Assembly: GCA_021809225.1 (NCBI GenBank) | Contig: JAKBAL010000173.1 | Span: 1 to 5,242 of the forward strand | Source: Pseudomonadota bacterium | Lineage (GTDB): Bacteria; Pseudomonadota; Alphaproteobacteria; UBA9655 | Direction: 5' to 3' | DNA: 5,242 nt | Part shown: positions 1 to 5,242 of the stretch, in pieces | How the letters are laid out: each line of letters opens with the position of its first letter | How positions within the stretch are numbered: position 1 is the first letter of the stretch | The notes under the pieces: model-generated | The model's database searches: none | What the model saw: only the letters and a program-made list of their open reading frames with translations | Told to the model about the DNA's origin: nothing | Translations under genes and position numbers: made by a program

Positions 1-48
1 TTAAAACTTTCAACACCCAACTTTCATTTTGATTGAGTATAGTTAATA

Positions 49-1443
49 TCACTCTTCCAAAGACTTAATAATTTCCTCACACATTTTTTTTGCATCTCCA
101 AAGAGCATCAACGTGTTGTCCCGATAGAAAAGCTCGTTATCCACACCGGCATACCCTGGAGACATGGAACGCTTGACGAAAAGAACAGTTTTAGCCTTTT
201 CCACATCTAAGATGGGCATTCCATAAATGGGGCTTTGGGGGTCGGTTTTTGCGGAAGGGTTGGTTACGTCATTGGCTCCAATGACAAAGGCAACATCGGT
301 CTGTGCAAAATCACGGTTAATGTCGTCAAGCTCTAACACGCTCTCATAAGGTACATTGGCTTCAGCAAGAAGGACATTCATGTGTCCTGGCATCCGCCCT
401 GCCACAGGATGAATGGCATAGCGCACTTGAACACCCTCTTGGGTGAGGATATCGCCCATTTCACGCAACGCATGCTGGGCTTGAGCCACCGCCATTCCAT
501 AGCCGGGAACGATAATGACAGATTTCGCGTTTTTCATAATAAAAGCGGCATCTTCTGCACTTCCTGTCTTGTAGGGACGCTGTTCGCTTCCCCCTTGAGC
601 TACTACGGCCTGATCGCCCCCAAAACCGCCGAGAATAATGTTTATAATGGATCGATTCATTCCCTTGCACATGATATAGCTAAGGATTGCACCTGAAGCC
701 CCCACGAGTGCACCCGTAACAATCAACAAGCTATTTCCAAGAGTGAACCCAATGCCCGCTGCAGCCCAACCTGAATAAGAGTTCAGCATTGAAATCACAA
801 CAGGCATGTCAGCCCCTCCAATGGGGAGAATCAACAGAAAACCAAGCAACAAGGAAGCAAGGGTAATCGCCCAAAAAAGAGTGTGGGATTCGGTCATTGC
901 GAAAAGACTGATCATGAAGACAAGGGCAACGAGCAAAACCGCATTTAAAGGATGTTGTCCCTTAAAGATGAGAGGACTCCCAGAGACAAGGCCCTGGAGT
1001 TTGGCAAAGGCTACGAGAGACCCTGTAAAGGTAACCGCACCAATTGCAACTCCTAAGCCCATTTCGACAAGGGATCCAGGAAAAATAGAACCAACTTCAC
1101 CTAGGTTAAAGGCAGCTGGTTCAAGGAGAGCAGCACCTGCGACACACACAGCGGCCATTCCAACTAAACTATGGAAAGCTGCAATTAATTGGGGTAAAGC
1201 TGTCAGTTGAATTTTCTGAGCAACGACGACCCCAATAACTCCGCCTACAATGATGCCTGAGAAGATCCATCCATAACTAGTAACTATAGGGGACGCCAAG
1301 GTCGTTCCCACCGCAAGGATCATTCCAATAATGCCAAGGGTTAACCCCCGTTGAGAGGTTTTGGCCGACGAAAGCCCCTGTAAGGCCAAGATAAAGCACA
1401 CAGAGGAAATAAGGTAGGCTACGGCTGAAAGATTTGCGCTCAC
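49..1443 (-). CDS. pntB: NAD(P) transhydrogenase subunit beta (PntB)
   Basis: Membrane and NADP-binding subunit of the proton-translocating transhydrogenase (NADH + NADP+ + H+ from the periplasm gives NAD+ + NADPH + H+ inside). At 464 residues it is full length (E. coli PntB is about 462). Residues 1-265 are a run of hydrophobic helices (domain II). They contain His91 in LIAAFHSLVG, matching the E. coli proton-channel histidine, GGADMPVV at 209-216 and MLNSYSGW at 219-226. Residues about 290-464 form the Rossmann-like domain III: GYGMAVAQAQ at 314-323, HPVAGRMPGHMNVLLAEA at 345-362, GANDVTNP at 389-396 with Asp392, and KRSMSPGYAGV at 424-434, whose Lys-Arg binds the NADP 2'-phosphate. Translation starts at GTG (1443-1441), which gives the conserved N-terminus and follows a ribosome binding site. 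It is the last gene of the operon, 11 bases after pntAB. Identification is secure and nothing looks broken. Confidence 0.98.
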   Translation of the reverse strand: MSANLSAVAYLISSVCFILALQGLSSAKTSQRGLTLGIIGMILAVGTTLASPIVTSYGWIFSGIIVGGVIGVVVAQKIQLTALPQLIAAFHSLVGMAAVCVAGAALLEPAAFNLGEVGSIFPGSLVEMGLGVAIGAVTFTGSLVAFAKLQGLVSGSPLIFKGQHPLNAVLLVALVFMISLFAMTESHTLFWAITLASLLLGFLLILPIGGADMPVVISMLNSYSGWAAAGIGFTLGNSLLIVTGALVGASGAILSYIMCKGMNRSIINIILGGFGGDQAVVAQGGSEQRPYKTGSAEDAAFIMKNAKSVIIVPGYGMAVAQAQHALREMGDILTQEGVQVRYAIHPVAGRMPGHMNVLLAEANVPYESVLELDDINRDFAQTDVAFVIGANDVTNPSAKTDPQSPIYGMPILDVEKAKTVLFVKRSMSPGYAGVDNELFYRDNTLMLFGDAKKMCEEIIKSLEE

Positions 1444-1452
1444 GACAAAGTA

Positions 1453-1456
1453 TCCT
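1453..1456 (-). promoter_or_regulatory. Ribosome binding site of pntB, overlapping pntAB stop
   Basis: Read on the minus strand, AGGA lies nine bases before the GTG start of pntB and shares bases with the TAG stop of pntAB. This supports the GTG as the true start and suggests that ribosomes finishing pntAB help initiate pntB (translational coupling, inferred). Confidence 0.6.
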
Positions 1457-1745
1457 ATTTCTTTTTATTGAACATTCCGAGCATGCGGCGCGTAACCACA
1501 AACCCCCCAAAAATATTGATCGAAGCCATGACAACTGCTGCAAAACCAAAGAGTTGGGTCAACAGGTCTTGGGCCGATCCTGCTGCAAGTACGGCACCTA
1601 CGATGATCACGCTCGAAATCGCATTCGTCACTGACATCAAAGGTGAATGTAAGGCAGGTGTCACTTTCCATACTACGTAGTAGCCGACAAATACGGCCAA
1701 AATGAAAACCGTAAGGCCGAGAACAAAAGGGGATATTGCTTCCAT
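1455..1745 (-). CDS. pntAB: NAD(P) transhydrogenase alpha subunit, membrane part (PntAB)
   Basis: Small membrane subunit (96 residues) that corresponds to the C-terminal helices of single-chain PntA in E. coli and completes the proton-translocating domain II together with PntB. It has three hydrophobic segments, at about 7-28, 41-58 and 64-84. Family-typical stretches include [19 protein letters not shown] (residues 33-51) and [20 protein letters not shown] (65-84), followed by a basic tail ending NKKK. The separate gene is the arrangement known from R. rubrum, where PntAB is somewhat longer (about 139 residues). The ATG at 1745-1743 overlaps the TAA of pntAA by one base, and an AAAGGA ribosome binding site (1754-1759) sits eight bases upstream inside the pntAA coding sequence. 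No catalytic residues are expected here because nucleotide binding lies in PntAA and PntB. Confidence 0.96.
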   Translation of the reverse strand: MEAISPFVLGLTVFILAVFVGYYVVWKVTPALHSPLMSVTNAISSVIIVGAVLAAGSAQDLLTQLFGFAAVVMASINIFGGFVVTRRMLGMFNKKK

Positions 1746-2890
1746 TAGTTTGTTCCTTTCTGAGGGGGCAATGTTTTTCCATCATGGGTCAGGGCGATCG
1801 CCTTAATAATTTCATCATCCCAATTAATTTGAAGGGATTTTGAGTCCTTATCCACACACAAGGTCAAAAGATTCAAAAGGTTCCTTGCATAAACTGCGCT
1901 GGCGTCCGTTGGGATTCGACCGGGCATGTTGGCATAGCCCACAATTTTTACCCCTTTCTTTTCAACGACTTCACCAAGAACGCTTCCTTCACAGTTCCCA
2001 CCCGATTCAACTGCAAGATCAATAATGACAGAACCAGGCTTCATTCCCCCCACCATATCTTTAGTAAGAAGGCGGGGCGCTGGTTTTCCAGGAATCAACG
2101 CCGTTGTAATAGCAATGTCAGATTTTTGAAGAACTTCTTTAATTTTAGCTGCTTGACGAACCTTATAGTCCTCACTCATTTCTTTTGCATATCCGCCAGC
2201 CGCATCCCCTGATTCTTGGGATTCAACTTCGACAAAGGTTCCTCCAAGGCTTTCCACTTGCTCTTTCGCAGCAGCTCGCACATCAAAGACACTTACAATT
2301 GCTCCCATGCGTTTTGCGGTTGCCACTGCTTGAAGACCAGCAACACCGGCTCCTAAAATCAGAACGCGGGCGGGCACAATAGTGCCGGCCGCTGTCATCA
2401 TCAAAGGGAAGGCTCGCTCAAAAGCATTTGCTGCTTCAATCACCGCTCGATAGCCGGCAAGATTGCTTTGAGAAGACAAAACATCCATTCCTTGCGCCCG
2501 TGTAATTCGGGGGACAAGTTCAAGGGCAAAAGCTGTTATCTTATGGTTGTTGTAGTTCTCAATAAGGTTGGGTTTTGTATGGGGCTGAAGGATTCCTAAC
2601 AACAGCGCGCCTTCAGGCAAAAGATTCGCTTCATCCTCTCCCCCATCTGCTTTTGTCATGGGGGGTTGTACTTTTAAAACAACCTGAGCCCCCTCAAGGG
2701 TTTTCTGGGGAGTGGAAGCAATTTTGGCCCCAGCAGCTTCATAAGCATCATCGGGAAAGTAAGATTGTTCTCCTGCCCCCTTTTCCACCATGACCTGAAA
2801 CCCCAAGGCGATAAGTTTTTTGACAGACTCAGGCGTTGCCGCAACTCGCGTTTCATAGGGCCTTCGTTCTTTAAGGACAGCTAGTCTCAT
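1745..2890 (-). CDS. pntAA: NAD(P) transhydrogenase alpha subunit, NAD(H)-binding part (PntAA)
   Basis: Soluble, cytoplasmic domain I that binds NADH and donates hydride to NADP+ held by PntB. Its 381 residues fit the split-subunit form (R. rubrum PntAA about 384). The N-terminal alanine dehydrogenase/PNT fold opens with [20 protein letters not shown]. The [21 protein letters not shown] region (128-148) carries the Arg, Asp and Ser equivalent to the R. rubrum residues near the nicotinamide (Arg127, Asp135, Ser138 there). The Rossmann core has [13 protein letters not shown] (176-188) with FDVR (202-205) ending strand two. A mobile-loop region follows (about 220-240), then [15 protein letters not shown] (261-275) and [15 protein letters not shown] (289-303). 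The ATG at 2890-2888 begins exactly where the family does; AGGA at 2902-2905 is eleven bases upstream, rather far, with purine-rich GAGAG nearer. It is the first gene of the operon, isolated from the upstream Sel1 gene by a terminator, so it needs its own promoter in 2891-2980. Confidence 0.98.
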   Translation of the reverse strand: MRLAVLKERRPYETRVAATPESVKKLIALGFQVMVEKGAGEQSYFPDDAYEAAGAKIASTPQKTLEGAQVVLKVQPPMTKADGGEDEANLLPEGALLLGILQPHTKPNLIENYNNHKITAFALELVPRITRAQGMDVLSSQSNLAGYRAVIEAANAFERAFPLMMTAAGTIVPARVLILGAGVAGLQAVATAKRMGAIVSVFDVRAAAKEQVESLGGTFVEVESQESGDAAGGYAKEMSEDYKVRQAAKIKEVLQKSDIAITTALIPGKPAPRLLTKDMVGGMKPGSVIIDLAVESGGNCEGSVLGEVVEKKGVKIVGYANMPGRIPTDASAVYARNLLNLLTLCVDKDSKSLQINWDDEIIKAIALTHDGKTLPPQKGTN

Positions 2891-2911
2891 GCCACTCTCT
2901 TTCCTAAGGTT

Positions 2912-2940
2912 TAAATATGGGTAGACCCTAGCATAGTCAT
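2912..2940 (-). promoter_or_regulatory. Weak candidate promoter of the pnt operon
   Basis: The operon must be started between its first codon and the terminator at 2981-3007. The best pair I can find on the minus strand is ATGACT (2940-2935, 4 of 6 to the -35 consensus) and TATTTA (2917-2912, 3 of 6 to -10) with a 17-base spacer. TATGCT at 2936-2931 is another possible -10 box without a good -35. Inside the spacer, GGGT-AG-ACCC (2919-2928) is a short palindrome that could be an operator or chance. The box assignment is weak; only the need for a promoter nearby is well supported. Confidence 0.25.
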
Positions 2941-2980
2941 TTCTGTTTGAGGAGGGGGATCTTTAAATTGAGCTGCCCAT

Positions 2981-3007
2981 AAAAAAAGCCCCCGAGGGGG
3001 GGACTTT
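2981..3007 (-). terminator. Intrinsic terminator of the Sel1-repeat gene
   Basis: On the minus strand a C-run and a G-run form a strong stem: five G-C pairs (G2998-3002 with C2989-2993) around a four-base loop. An AAAG/CTTT extension follows, interrupted by one bulged base, and the RNA then ends in seven U. It lies about 50 bases after the stop of the minus-strand Sel1 gene and before the pnt operon, in the right orientation to end the first and insulate the second. Confidence 0.85.
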
Positions 3008-3057
3008 AGGGAATAGGCCTCTAATTTTTAAAAAAATCATTTTTCTATGATTTTCCT

Positions 3058-3633
3058 TTAAATCATTTGAAAATTGATAGGCTGTATTCTGGAAAGTAAA
3101 AATTCTTTTTTGTATTGAATTAAGGTCTTCTTCACTGTAAGGCATCCTTCTTCATTTATACATTCAGACCACAAAATGATGGGTAAATATTTTCCAGATT
3201 TTAAGGTTTTGCATTTCATTAAAATTTTTAAATTAACAATGCCTTGTAGTGCTTTAGAATGGCCGTTCTTATGAGCTTCTTTAAACCATTTTAGAGCTTT
3301 AGTATTATCTTTTGGGACTCCGTAACCTTCTTGATACATTATGCCAAGATTAAGTTGAGAGCCAGCATGTCCTGCTGTCGCAGCATCTTCGAAAGACCAT
3401 CTGGCTTTTGTGAGCTGATGTTCAAGAAGATAAAAAACACCCTTATGAAATTTATCACTAATTTCTTGTTTGTTTTTTGGAGCAAAAGGCTTTTTTTTGA
3501 ATCGTAATCCATATTTTAGGTCATCATGATTGTGTTCTTCCATCGCATGTGCGTTCCAGCTTTCTATTATGGTGGCAAAAAGAATCATAAAAACAAATCT
3601 TAAATGTTGCTTAAAACGTAATTTTTTAAACAT
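3058..3633 (-). CDS. Exported Sel1-repeat protein
   Basis: A 191-residue protein, specific function unknown. A basic start and a hydrophobic core (about residues 11-24) end in NAHA|MEE, a plausible signal peptidase I site after residue 30, so it is probably periplasmic or secreted. Residues 92-127 form one good Sel1 repeat with the family landmarks QLNLGIMYQEGYGVPKD, then KALKWFKEA and GH. A more degenerate helix pair precedes it (about 58-91, ending FEDAATAGHAG), and a partial repeat follows. Residues 138-191 have no recognisable repeat and contain three cysteines (141, 158, 164). Sel1 repeats are helical protein-binding scaffolds, common in host-associated bacteria, so a partner-binding role is inferred. 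The ATG at 3633-3631 is supported by GAGGA six bases upstream and by the signal peptide. The gene has a plausible promoter upstream and a clear terminator downstream, appears monocistronic, and diverges from the exported gene at 3880. Its AT-rich codon use differs from pnt. Confidence 0.88.
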   Translation of the reverse strand: MFKKLRFKQHLRFVFMILFATIIESWNAHAMEEHNHDDLKYGLRFKKKPFAPKNKQEISDKFHKGVFYLLEHQLTKARWSFEDAATAGHAGSQLNLGIMYQEGYGVPKDNTKALKWFKEAHKNGHSKALQGIVNLKILMKCKTLKSGKYLPIILWSECINEEGCLTVKKTLIQYKKEFLLSRIQPINFQMI

Positions 3634-3668
3634 TTTAAATCCTCATATGCTTCAAAATAGCTTCATTG

Positions 3669-3697
3669 ATTTTTTACGCCCATCTTAATTATGTCAA
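3669..3697 (-). promoter_or_regulatory. Probable promoter of the Sel1-repeat gene
   Basis: On the minus strand a perfect -35 box TTGACA (3697-3692) is followed after 17 bases by AAAAAT (3674-3669), which matches the -10 consensus at four of six positions. Transcription would begin near 3662, giving a leader of about 30 bases that contains the GAGGA ribosome binding site. The -35 and spacing are convincing; the -10 is mediocre. Confidence 0.55.
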
Positions 3698-3734
3698 TCT
3701 ATTTGAATGTGTTGATAAACATAATGATGTTTTT

Positions 3735-3749
3735 AAACAATATTTGTTT
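3735..3749. repeat. Short AT-rich palindrome in the divergent spacer
   Basis: Six-base perfect arms AAACAA and TTGTTT surround a TAT centre. It lies about 38 bases upstream of the Sel1-gene -35 box. It could be a regulator site, but such palindromes arise by chance in sequence this AT-rich. Confidence 0.3.
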
Positions 3750-3779
3750 TTTTTCAATTATATGGCTTTCCTATAATTT

Positions 3780-3807
3780 ATTTATATTGCAAGACTGCAA
3801 TACAAAT
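3780..3807. repeat. 28-base imperfect inverted repeat, possible operator
   Basis: Perfect seven-base arms TATTGCA (3785-3791) and TGCAATA (3796-3802) flank AGAC. After one mismatch, four more pairs (ATTT with AAAT) extend the repeat, giving 11 of 12 paired positions. It is centred about 86 bases upstream of the exported-protein start codon and overlaps the -35 region of the promoter candidate there. It has no U-run on either side, so it does not look like a terminator. A regulator binding site is the likeliest reading, inferred only. Confidence 0.5.
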
Positions 3808-3813
3808 TATAAA
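3787..3813 (+). promoter_or_regulatory. Candidate promoter of the exported repeat protein
   Basis: TTGCAA (3787-3792, 4 of 6) and TATAAA (3808-3813, 5 of 6) are separated by 15 bases, shorter than ideal. A second TATAAA at 3819-3824 pairs, 18 bases apart, with CTGCAA at 3795-3800. A third TATAAA at 3852-3857 has no good -35. All lie in very AT-rich DNA, so the choice among them is uncertain. In the first two cases the inverted repeat would cover the -35 box. Confidence 0.3.
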
Positions 3814-3879
3814 AATAATATAAAATTTATCCTAAAATTTTAGAGTTGCCTTATAAAATTTCTTTGGGAGAATTGCAAC

Positions 3880-5160
3880 ATGAATCAAGCCATAAGAGTT
3901 CTTTTTTTCCTTGTCTGTGTCTGTTCTCTAATGCCCTGTCAAGCCATGGAAGAGGAAGAAAAAGAATATACGCCGGATTCTAGTAATGGGCATCCAGCAT
4001 TCAATAGAGAGGAATTGCGGAAGGAATTTCTTCATATTAAAACGGATGCAAACTTTCATGAAGAGAAAAAAGATTCAGAAGAAACAGAATTCAGCAAAAA
4101 ATATTCATTTGAGGCCAAAGGGAATGAGATCCCTATGGAAGAGCATTCGGAAGAAAAAAATATTAGCACATTTGAATTCCCTAGGGATAGGGGGTTCAGC
4201 CTTATCAATGTTATGGACACCATAACCTCAGAGGAAATTCAAGATGCAAGTCTATGGGATAGGGCTCTTATTGCACAAATTTTATCCCATATTTCCCAAA
4301 AAGAAGATTTAAGAAGATATGCTTTTTGGGTTGCACGGTCTTATTTTTTCGAAGGGAACATTCCGCTTGAAAATGAGACAGGAGAAAGTGTGAGATCTTT
4401 TTGTTTTGAACAAATAGATGGTTTTGACTTCCGTTTCCTTCTTAATCTTATCACCCTTCTTTCACCAGAAAATTGGAGTTTTTTTTCTTCTTCGCCCCCT
4501 CCCCTTGCTCTTCCACCTCAAGTAACAGACTTAACTATTCGACGTCATCAGATCTTACCAGCTAAAGATCTAAGAGACCGTCTTCTCTTATTGGATGTTT
4601 TTTCTAAAATTCCTTCTCGTGAATGGAACTCACTTATTTCCCAAATTCCTAATAAGACTGATACAGACTTGGTGGAAAAGGTGCGCACTCTCGTTTGTTT
4701 GTTTCATTTTTCAAAAATTCCTTCTTTATTGCAACCCTCCTTTAAGCAATATATTTCAAAAAAAATTTCTGATCTTTATTTCTCTGATTTTATTATTGAA
4801 TTTGATCCTCAAGTCTGTATAAATTTAGAAAACAAAGGAAAGCTTAAAGAAGTATTGGAATATTTATTTAGATTTTCGCCTTTTTCTTATATGCAGAAAA
4901 GTCTCTTAAAAATTCCAGAAAATATTGAAAATTATTTTGAAAAAGTCAAAGAAGATGCTGCTTTATTGACGGTTTTTTGCCAAATCTCTCTTAAGGAAGA
5001 TTTACTCTCTATCGTATCTTACTTAGAGGGGTTGATAGAAAATAGAGTTAATATGAGCGGTAAAGCGAATATAGTAAAAGCAATCTTAGATATTCCTCTA
5101 GAATCTAGAGATATGATAATAAGCCCAGCTCGATCTTTTATTCCAGAAAATATGAAGTGA
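3880..5160 (+). CDS. Exported protein with degenerate helical repeats, family unknown
   Basis: I do not recognise this 426-residue protein. Residues 1-22 are a signal peptide ending PCQA|MEEEE; Cys20 is not in a proper lipobox (MPC), so signal peptidase I cleavage is more likely than a lipoprotein. Residues 23-100 are polar and acidic (23 Asp/Glu against 11 Lys/Arg) and probably disordered. From about 127 to the end, helix-rich units recur, each with a leucine-rich helix leading into Ile-Pro or Ile-Ser, then a second helix. Examples are DVFSKIPSREW (239-249), FHFSKIPSLL (275-284), VFCQISLKEDL (365-375) and AILDIPLESRD (401-411). A Ser/Pro linker (203-213) interrupts the set. Such solenoids usually bind proteins; a role at the host interface or in the envelope is inference. 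The ATG is supported by GGGAG nine bases upstream and by the signal peptide. It diverges from the Sel1 gene and is followed by a T-rich tract without a hairpin. No enzyme motif is visible. Confidence 0.85.
   Translation: MNQAIRVLFFLVCVCSLMPCQAMEEEEKEYTPDSSNGHPAFNREELRKEFLHIKTDANFHEEKKDSEETEFSKKYSFEAKGNEIPMEEHSEEKNISTFEFPRDRGFSLINVMDTITSEEIQDASLWDRALIAQILSHISQKEDLRRYAFWVARSYFFEGNIPLENETGESVRSFCFEQIDGFDFRFLLNLITLLSPENWSFFSSSPPPLALPPQVTDLTIRRHQILPAKDLRDRLLLLDVFSKIPSREWNSLISQIPNKTDTDLVEKVRTLVCLFHFSKIPSLLQPSFKQYISKKISDLYFSDFIIEFDPQVCINLENKGKLKEVLEYLFRFSPFSYMQKSLLKIPENIENYFEKVKEDAALLTVFCQISLKEDLLSIVSYLEGLIENRVNMSGKANIVKAILDIPLESRDMIISPARSFIPENMK
4258..5139 (+). repeat. Degenerate ~36-residue helical repeat array (protein level)
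   Basis: Within the exported protein, about seven related units can be aligned by eye at residues 127-153, 184-201, 231-257, 264-291, 321-346, 355-383 and 393-420. The key Ile/Phe before Pro or Ser falls at 244 and 280 (36 apart) and at 332, 369 and 405 (37 and 36 apart). Units one and six share the string IS-x-KEDL (138-144 and 369-375). The repeats are too diverged to show clearly at the DNA level, implying an old duplication. Confidence 0.6.
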
Positions 5161-5170
5161 AGACCTAAGT

Positions 5171-5242
5171 TTGTTTTGTTTGTTTGTTTTTTTTTTCCTT
5201 TTTTTTGTTTTTTTTTTTTTTAATTTTTAATTTTTTTATTTT
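5171..5242 (+). other. T-rich low-complexity tract at window end
   Basis: Sixty of 72 bases are T, with runs of 10, 8 and 14, and no A occurs before 5222. It begins about ten bases after the stop of the exported-protein gene. No stem precedes it, so it is not a standard intrinsic terminator, although a U-rich trailer might still help release of the transcript. A sequencing or assembly artefact at a contig end is a real alternative. Confidence 0.7.

Noticed and set aside
5..26. Direct repeat AACTTTCA at 5-12 and 19-26 downstream of pntB, examined as a terminator
   Set aside because: The copies are in the same orientation and form no stem. No terminator is visible in the 48 bases after pntB, so it may lie outside the window.
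806..1210. A 134-codon plus-strand open frame inside pntB
   Set aside because: It is antisense to the conserved membrane domain of PntB, has no ribosome binding site I can see and gives a low-complexity basic product. It is a shadow of the real gene.
2963..3145. A 60-codon minus-strand frame overlapping the end of the Sel1 gene, considered as a frameshifted continuation
   Set aside because: It runs through the intrinsic terminator, its product shows no Sel1 pattern, and the Sel1 gene has its own stop before the terminator.
3634..3879. Small RNA, riboswitch or short gene in the divergent spacer
   Set aside because: The stretch is very AT-rich with no G+C-rich structured element and no start codon with a ribosome binding site leading into a sensible frame. 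Promoters and inverted repeats account for what I see.
3937..3945. Cys20 as a lipoprotein attachment cysteine in the exported protein
   Set aside because: The preceding residues Leu-Met-Pro do not fit the lipobox, and a better signal peptidase I site follows two residues later.
1..5242. CRISPR array, transfer RNA, insertion sequence or prophage parts
   Set aside because: I found no regularly spaced repeats, no cloverleaf-like TTCGA-type signature with supporting stems, and no transposase, integrase or phage-like coding sequence.

Overview
The window looks like part of an alphaproteobacterial chromosome. The pointers are a proton-translocating transhydrogenase split into three genes (the layout known from Rhodospirillum rubrum and relatives), beside AT-rich genes for exported proteins whose signal peptides end in A|MEE. 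I recall that look from host-associated Holosporales-type bacteria. The family-level placement is inference; membership of Alphaproteobacteria is better supported.

Minus strand, 49-2890: a compact operon pntAA-pntAB-pntB. pntAA and pntAB overlap by one base (TAATG). pntAB and pntB are 11 bases apart, and the pntB ribosome binding site overlaps the pntAB stop codon. Together they encode the membrane enzyme that uses the proton gradient to pass hydride from NADH to NADP+, supplying NADPH for biosynthesis and redox defence. The NAD-binding, membrane and NADP-binding residues that can be checked are all present, so the enzyme should work.

Minus strand, 2981-3633: a small exported protein with one good Sel1 repeat, with a plausible promoter (perfect -35 box) upstream and a clear intrinsic terminator that separates it from the pnt operon.

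Plus strand, 3880-5160: a divergently transcribed gene for an exported 426-residue protein of unrecognised family. It has an acidic N-terminal segment followed by degenerate helical repeats spaced about 36 residues apart. The AT-rich 246-base divergent spacer (3634-3879) holds the Sel1-gene promoter, a 28-base imperfect inverted repeat and a weaker promoter candidate for the plus-strand gene. The final 72 bases (5171-5242) are an extreme T-rich tract, which may be natural or a contig-end artefact.

The pnt operon is ordinary core metabolism. The least explained part is the divergent pair of exported proteins, above all the plus-strand repeat protein. I see no RNA gene, insertion sequence, CRISPR array or clear evidence of a new multi-gene system.
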